Part shown: piece after piece, positions 21,370-24,511 of the stretch
Position numbering within the stretch: position 1 is the stretch's first letter
Layout of the letters: every line of letters begins with the position of its first letter
Source of the DNA: a virus
DNA length: 24,511 nucleotides
Reading direction: 5' to 3' (one strand)
Virus record (IMG/VR): IMGVR_UViG_3300021474_000030
Location: 1 to 24,511 of that record
Translations under genes and position numbers: made by a program
The notes under the pieces: model-generated
Told to the model about the DNA's origin: nothing
Databases searched by the model: none
What the model saw: only the letters and a program-made list of their open reading frames with translations

Positions 21370-22340
21370 CGCTCATACCCTAAATTTATCACCTTGAAAC
21401 TTATAGGCTTATTTCCAAAGTTTTCCTGCGAACGAACCACTACACCTTCTCTTTCCTTTCCATTAACATATTTTCCTTCACCTAGCAATTCAATTCCTTC
21501 TCTGCTAAATGATCTTCCAATCTTAAAGACTCTGCATACAGGTATCTCCAAATCGATGCATAGACCAACAAATTCCATCATCGTTAAATATCTTTGTTCA
21601 ACAATATTATATGCACTAAATGCCAAACCATCGATATCCTTGAAACCCATCGGATTGCCTTGTATCTTAGGTCCACATGTCTCCCATTGCAGAGCGATAC
21701 CTTCCGGAAGCTTCTCCTCTAATCCGTATTTTATCGCCACCTTCCAGTATCCATTCTTTTCATTCTTTTCAATTTCATAATTCCTGCTGCAAACTCCGAA
21801 TATGCCTTTATACCTGTATGCGGTTGAACTTGACCCATCGGCTTTCTCAGTAATATAGTACGGATTTCCTACCAACTGATCTACCAATTCGGGATATTTT
21901 TGATAATTCAACTCATCTGTCTTCGGGATAAAACTAGGAAAATCGCCCTTTGCCACACCCAAAAGATTGATAGGTATAGGTTTATGATACTTTGTTACGA
22001 ACCTTTCACCAGTAAGATCATAGCCAATAGGGTAGTTATTATATTTCCAGAGAATGGGCATAATAACCACTTCACTAGGCGCACCACGGAACCTACGCAT
22101 CTTAACACGCCAGCCGCTCGCCTTCATGAATCCCATGCGTACGTCATCCTCCGGCACCAATGCATCAGGCAAAAAAACCTCACACAAATCACCCAAAGAA
22201 TATTCTGACTTACGAACTATACCTCGCCATTTACCCCCCTGGCCGCAGACCACCGTAGCACTGACAATCTGGTCTGCCTCCGGTATTTGATCTAAAGAAA
22301 TAATCTTGCCTACATATACTAAACCATTGCTCTTTTCCAT
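21366..22340 (-). CDS. RNA ligase, DRB0094/Rnl5 type
   Basis: A 324-residue ATP-dependent ligase that seals 3'-OH to 5'-phosphate RNA ends. The nucleotidyl-transferase motifs are present: motif I K166-A-D-G (TEKADGSSS), motif Ia SRNYE at 185-189, Glu220 with GPKIQGNPMG (motif III-IIIa), REGVVVRS near 298 (motif IV) and SFKVINLGY with Lys316 (motif V). The N-terminal 120 residues form a separate beta-rich domain, as in the Deinococcus DraRnl group (Rnl5), where an OB-fold precedes the catalytic part. The gene is joined to the 28-residue ORF by TAATG. It is a different mechanism from the RtcB ligase next to it, and the two together suggest an RNA-repair block. Confidence 0.9.
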   Translation of the reverse strand: MEKSNGLVYVGKIISLDQIPEADQIVSATVVCGQGGKWRGIVRKSEYSLGDLCEVFLPDALVPEDDVRMGFMKASGWRVKMRRFRGAPSEVVIMPILWKYNNYPIGYDLTGERFVTKYHKPIPINLLGVAKGDFPSFIPKTDELNYQKYPELVDQLVGNPYYITEKADGSSSTAYRYKGIFGVCSRNYEIEKNEKNGYWKVAIKYGLEEKLPEGIALQWETCGPKIQGNPMGFKDIDGLAFSAYNIVEQRYLTMMEFVGLCIDLEIPVCRVFKIGRSFSREGIELLGEGKYVNGKEREGVVVRSQENFGNKPISFKVINLGYER

Positions 22341-22426
22341 TAGTCTCCCTCTAATACTCTGAGGATCTCTTCTAATAAACTCTTAATGTCTCTCAGCAAC
22401 TCTCTATCGTATTCACACATTGACAT
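22340..22426 (-). CDS. 28-residue ORF between the two RNA ligases
   Basis: A short ORF with a perfect AGGAGG Shine-Dalgarno sequence four bases before ATG. Its TAA shares a base with the start of the downstream ligase (TAATG), which itself lacks a good separate ribosome site. The peptide (MSMCEYDRELLRDI, then LLEEILRVLEGD) is an acidic amphipathic helix with a leucine pattern that could pair. It may act as a coupling leader for ligase translation or as a small partner protein. Confidence 0.6.
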   Translation of the reverse strand: MSMCEYDRELLRDIKSLLEEILRVLEGD

Positions 22427-22434
22427 AGTACCTC

Positions 22435-23598
22435 CTAATCTTTATATGGATCAAATTCTCTTCCGTCTGCCATGCAAACCCCTATAGGCCGCAATGTATG
22501 TAATATCTTTATTGTATCTTTATGGTATTCCAGTATTTTTTCAATGCGCTTATAGGCCAGAGGTGATTCGTCGAGATCGCCCCCACGCACTTCGACTCCC
22601 ATCTTTTTAATGTATTCCTCGTGTGCATCCTGTAAGACCAATCCCTCTCGTATGACATTCCCCCGACGATCTCTTTTGCCTTTCGCTTGCATTCTTCCCA
22701 TCGCACGGCCTGCTCCATGTACTGTAGAGTATAGCAATTTTTGTGATTGGGCGGATTCGACGCCTTCCAAGATAACTGAAATATCTCCCATAGAGCCTCC
22801 GACAAATCCTTTCTGACCTGGGAAAGCTGGTGTAGCTCCTTTTCTGACAACCCATAAGTCTCGATCAAAATGCCGCTCTTTCCAGGCAAAATTATGGTGG
22901 TTATGTACTTCTTCGACGACATTTCCACGTAATATCTTTGCAACCCTCGAACAAACCCAGTCTCTTCCCGCATAAGCATATCTACCAGCGAGTTCCATGC
23001 ACTTAAGATATTGCTGTCCAAGGTCGCTAGCCTCATCAAAAATAACCGGCGCCGCGTGCACTCCATCCTTCCCCCCACCCTTCTCTATAAAATATTTGCA
23101 AATACTATGGCCAAAACCCCTGCTCCCAAAATGAACCCCAACCCAAACGCGATTAAGCTCGTCCAGAAAAATATCCACATAATGGTTTCCACTTCCAACC
23201 GTACCAAGCTGATCCATAGCTTTCTGTTTGAGTCCTCCAAGGAGTGGTATATCGCCAAATAATGGGTCAGCAAATACATCTGAATCCACCTTTTCATCGT
23301 TCTTTCTCCCCACTCCGAAGCTTATATGTTTCCTTACTTCGTTCATTGTTCGGTATATGCCTTTCTTGACTTCCTCGGCATCACAGTCCAGTCGCACTGC
23401 CTTGTTTCCGCATGCAATATCAAACCCCACACCATTGACACAAATGCCCCCATCAAAGGCTACCACACCCCCAACAGGGACACTATAACCCAGATGATGG
23501 TCTGCCATTAATGCGCAGTGCACCGGGCCATACTTCGCTATTTCTTCCATCTGCTTCACTGCGTCCTCTTCCGGCTCGCCCATCACGTGAATTTGCAT
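22435..23598 (-). CDS. rtcB: RtcB-type RNA ligase
   Basis: A 387-residue GTP- and manganese-dependent ligase that joins 2',3'-cyclic or 3'-phosphate ends to 5'-OH ends, as made by tRNA-cutting nucleases. The family motifs are all present: MADHHLGYSVPVG, then GFDIACG with Asp60 and Cys63 as metal ligands, GSGNH with Asn138 and His139, HFGSRGFG with His156, VHNHHNFAW around 231, VVRKGATPAFPGQ at 250, and STVHGAGRAMGR with His294, the residue guanylated in the family. Length is close to E. coli RtcB (408). AGGA lies nine bases before the ATG. Archease, which helps some RtcB enzymes, was not seen. Confidence 0.95.
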   Translation of the reverse strand: MQIHVMGEPEEDAVKQMEEIAKYGPVHCALMADHHLGYSVPVGGVVAFDGGICVNGVGFDIACGNKAVRLDCDAEEVKKGIYRTMNEVRKHISFGVGRKNDEKVDSDVFADPLFGDIPLLGGLKQKAMDQLGTVGSGNHYVDIFLDELNRVWVGVHFGSRGFGHSICKYFIEKGGGKDGVHAAPVIFDEASDLGQQYLKCMELAGRYAYAGRDWVCSRVAKILRGNVVEEVHNHHNFAWKERHFDRDLWVVRKGATPAFPGQKGFVGGSMGDISVILEGVESAQSQKLLYSTVHGAGRAMGRMQAKGKRDRRGNVIREGLVLQDAHEEYIKKMGVEVRGGDLDESPLAYKRIEKILEYHKDTIKILHTLRPIGVCMADGREFDPYKD

Positions 23599-23609
23599 AA
23601 TATTTAATC

Positions 23610-23921
23610 CTATTTATTTGTAATGCTTTTTATAAAATTCATGTCATTAACAATATCTCTATACTGTTGATCCAAGTCCCGCCAAGCTACAACCACTCCC
23701 GAATTTGGCATTTTCCAGCCTACATGCGGATTAAACTGTGCAAAACAAAGTTTCATCCCAGTATCTTCGTAATCCCTAGGGGCAAAGACTATAACCTGAA
23801 CCTTTCTATCACTGCTCGGCAGGCCATCTTCACACTTGGTCCACTTCTCTGCCGTGCCTTCCTCGACTATTTCATTGCCTTCTCTGATCTCTCTTATCCA
23901 TTTCTGTACAAACTTTATCAT
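23610..23921 (-). CDS. DUF551-like small protein
   Basis: A 103-residue protein. KWTKCEDGLPSSDRKVQVIV, then FAQFNPHVGWKMPNSGVV and AWRDL follow the DUF551 pattern (W-x-x-V-x-x-x-L-P ... V-L-V ... W-x-x-x-G-x-V-x-x-W). That domain is common in phage accessory regions without an agreed function. The C-terminal 20 residues are extra. The ATG overlaps the previous stop (ATGA) and has AGGAG upstream. Confidence 0.66.
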   Translation of the reverse strand: MIKFVQKWIREIREGNEIVEEGTAEKWTKCEDGLPSSDRKVQVIVFAPRDYEDTGMKLCFAQFNPHVGWKMPNSGVVVAWRDLDQQYRDIVNDMNFIKSITNK

Positions 23922-24253
23922 ATATTTCTCCTGTTTAAATTAGGCACCATGTTTAAGTCCAAAACCTTCTTTTCATAAGCTTTTATTGGATTATTTTCAT
24001 TCCATTTGTTAAACAATTCATCAACTTTTTCCAAAAACCTGTCCAAAATACACTTACTGGTGTTCCTAATAGAAACTTTTGCCTCCGATTCAACCCTACA
24101 AGCACACCTTATCTTCCAAATCCATGTCTTATCTTCCCCGGCACCAACTTGATCTAGCGGCATAGACAAATCAGGCGTTTTTCGGCACCAAGGACACGGA
24201 CTCAATGCCGCCTCAACAAAATTTCTTGTGATTTTTATCTGCTTGTATGTCAT
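23918..24253 (-). CDS. Lar-like zinc-ribbon protein
   Basis: A 111-residue protein. LSPCPWCRKTPDLS with Cys20 and Cys23, a second Cys pair (Cys50, Cys52, in KIRCACRV) and a C-terminal helix containing FNKWNE follow the restriction-alleviation (Lar) layout 'L-x-P-C-P-x-C-G ... C-x-x-C ... W-N-x-R'. Rac-prophage Lar relieves type I restriction. The match is partial: the second pair is CxC, not CxxC. TAATG joins it to the membrane protein gene. Function in anti-restriction is inferred. Confidence 0.62.
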   Translation of the reverse strand: MTYKQIKITRNFVEAALSPCPWCRKTPDLSMPLDQVGAGEDKTWIWKIRCACRVESEAKVSIRNTSKCILDRFLEKVDELFNKWNENNPIKAYEKKVLDLNMVPNLNRRNI

Positions 24254-24444
24254 TAGCTCTTATACTCCTTAATACAACCGAAAATTACCATAGTAATAAA
24301 AATAATAGTAATTAATATCCAAAAAAATGCTGTAATTAATAAAGGCAAAAAAACTACAAACCAACTAATAGCCGCCAGACCACACAATTTAAGCACCAAT
24401 AACACCAAAAATACGATACTCATTAATCCAATCCTCATTCCCAT
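24253..24444 (-). CDS. Small membrane protein, 'transmembrane Fragile-X-F'-like
   Basis: A 63-residue protein with two hydrophobic helices (about residues 7-30 and 33-57) and a short KEYKS tail. GLMSIVFLVLLVLKLCGL followed by SWFVVFLPLLI matches a short phage and bacterial family labelled 'transmembrane Fragile-X-F protein', with no known role in phages. GAGGGG lies four bases before the ATG; a second ATG at 24438 would make an ATGA overlap with the gene before. Confidence 0.7.
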   Translation of the reverse strand: MGMRIGLMSIVFLVLLVLKLCGLAAISWFVVFLPLLITAFFWILITIIFITMVIFGCIKEYKS

Positions 24445-24511
24445 TCCCCCTCTATCCTGTCATTCTCTTTAGAAACCCCACCACGAAAGCTCCCCAATTC
24501 ATCCACAGAAC
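24435..24511 (-). CDS. C-terminal fragment of an upstream gene
   Basis: One frame is open from the right edge and ends TGA after 24 codons (SVDELGSFRGG, then NDRIEGEWE). Its stop overlaps the start region of the membrane protein, in keeping with the gene packing elsewhere. The fragment is too short to identify; another frame ending at a TAG just upstream cannot be excluded. Confidence 0.35.
   Translation of the reverse strand, partial: SVDELGSFRGGVSKENDRIEGEWE

Noticed and set aside
21223-21780. Plus-strand 185-codon ORF opposite the Rnl5-type ligase
   Set aside because: Opposite strand of a motif-complete ligase gene; Ser/Pro/Leu-rich shadow composition.
22509-23078. 189-codon ORF on the same strand as rtcB in another frame
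   Set aside because: It lies wholly inside rtcB, whose motifs are complete in the other frame; no separate start signal.
1-24511. CRISPR array, integrase, transposase or insertion sequence
   Set aside because: No regular repeat-spacer series and no recombinase or transposase motif was seen on either strand; the 33-base array has too few units and no spacers of independent origin.

Overview
The window is part of the genome of a short-tailed (podovirus-like) tailed bacteriophage or a prophage of one. The base composition is moderately AT-rich and the genes are very tightly packed. Almost all genes lie on the minus strand, so the map reads from right to left. The morphogenesis set is a mosaic. 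It has a terminase large subunit (17286-18617), a P22-type portal (13664-15646), a scaffold-like protein (10480-11232), an N4-gp56-family major capsid protein (9507-10463), two small proteins sharing a beta-rich domain, a connector-like protein, a large tail-nozzle-like protein and three ejection-type internal proteins. The last of these runs off the left edge and is open for 737 codons. No integrase, transposase or CRISPR array was seen. The host cannot be read from the sequence. A secreted cysteine-rich protein (19185-19529) and a winged-helix replication-type protein remind me of proteins from environmental Chlamydiota, but that is recollection only.

Layout from right to left. 24511-19560 is a run of small accessory genes: a membrane protein, a Lar-like zinc ribbon, a DUF551-like protein, an RtcB RNA ligase, a 28-residue ORF, a DRB0094/Rnl5-type RNA ligase, a GroES-like co-chaperonin, an FmdB-type zinc ribbon, a calcineurin-like phosphoesterase and several small proteins. 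19529-18692 holds a secreted protein, four tRNA or tRNA-like genes (two of them abnormal), a pseudoknot-capable element and a strong terminator. Then comes the terminase gene. It is followed by a plus-strand island (16003-17761) with a replication-initiator-like gene and a second ORF that runs 476 bases antisense into the terminase gene. A 356-base intergenic region (15647-16002) carries a minus-strand terminator and a repeat array with 33-base spacing. 15646-1 is the virion operon. It includes nine small, charged, unrecognised genes between portal and scaffold.

How the genes fit together. Many minus-strand genes are joined by one-base stop/start overlaps (TAATG, once TAGTG) or by ATGA overlaps, so translation is probably coupled through long operons. 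The right-hand block looks like an RNA-maintenance module. Two RNA ligases with different end chemistries and a phosphoesterase lie in one gene run beside phage tRNAs. This suggests repair of RNAs, especially tRNAs, cut by host defence nucleases. The most unusual items are this dual-ligase block, the 105-base tRNA-like gene with a hairpin in place of a normal anticodon arm, and the repeat array in front of the initiator-like gene.
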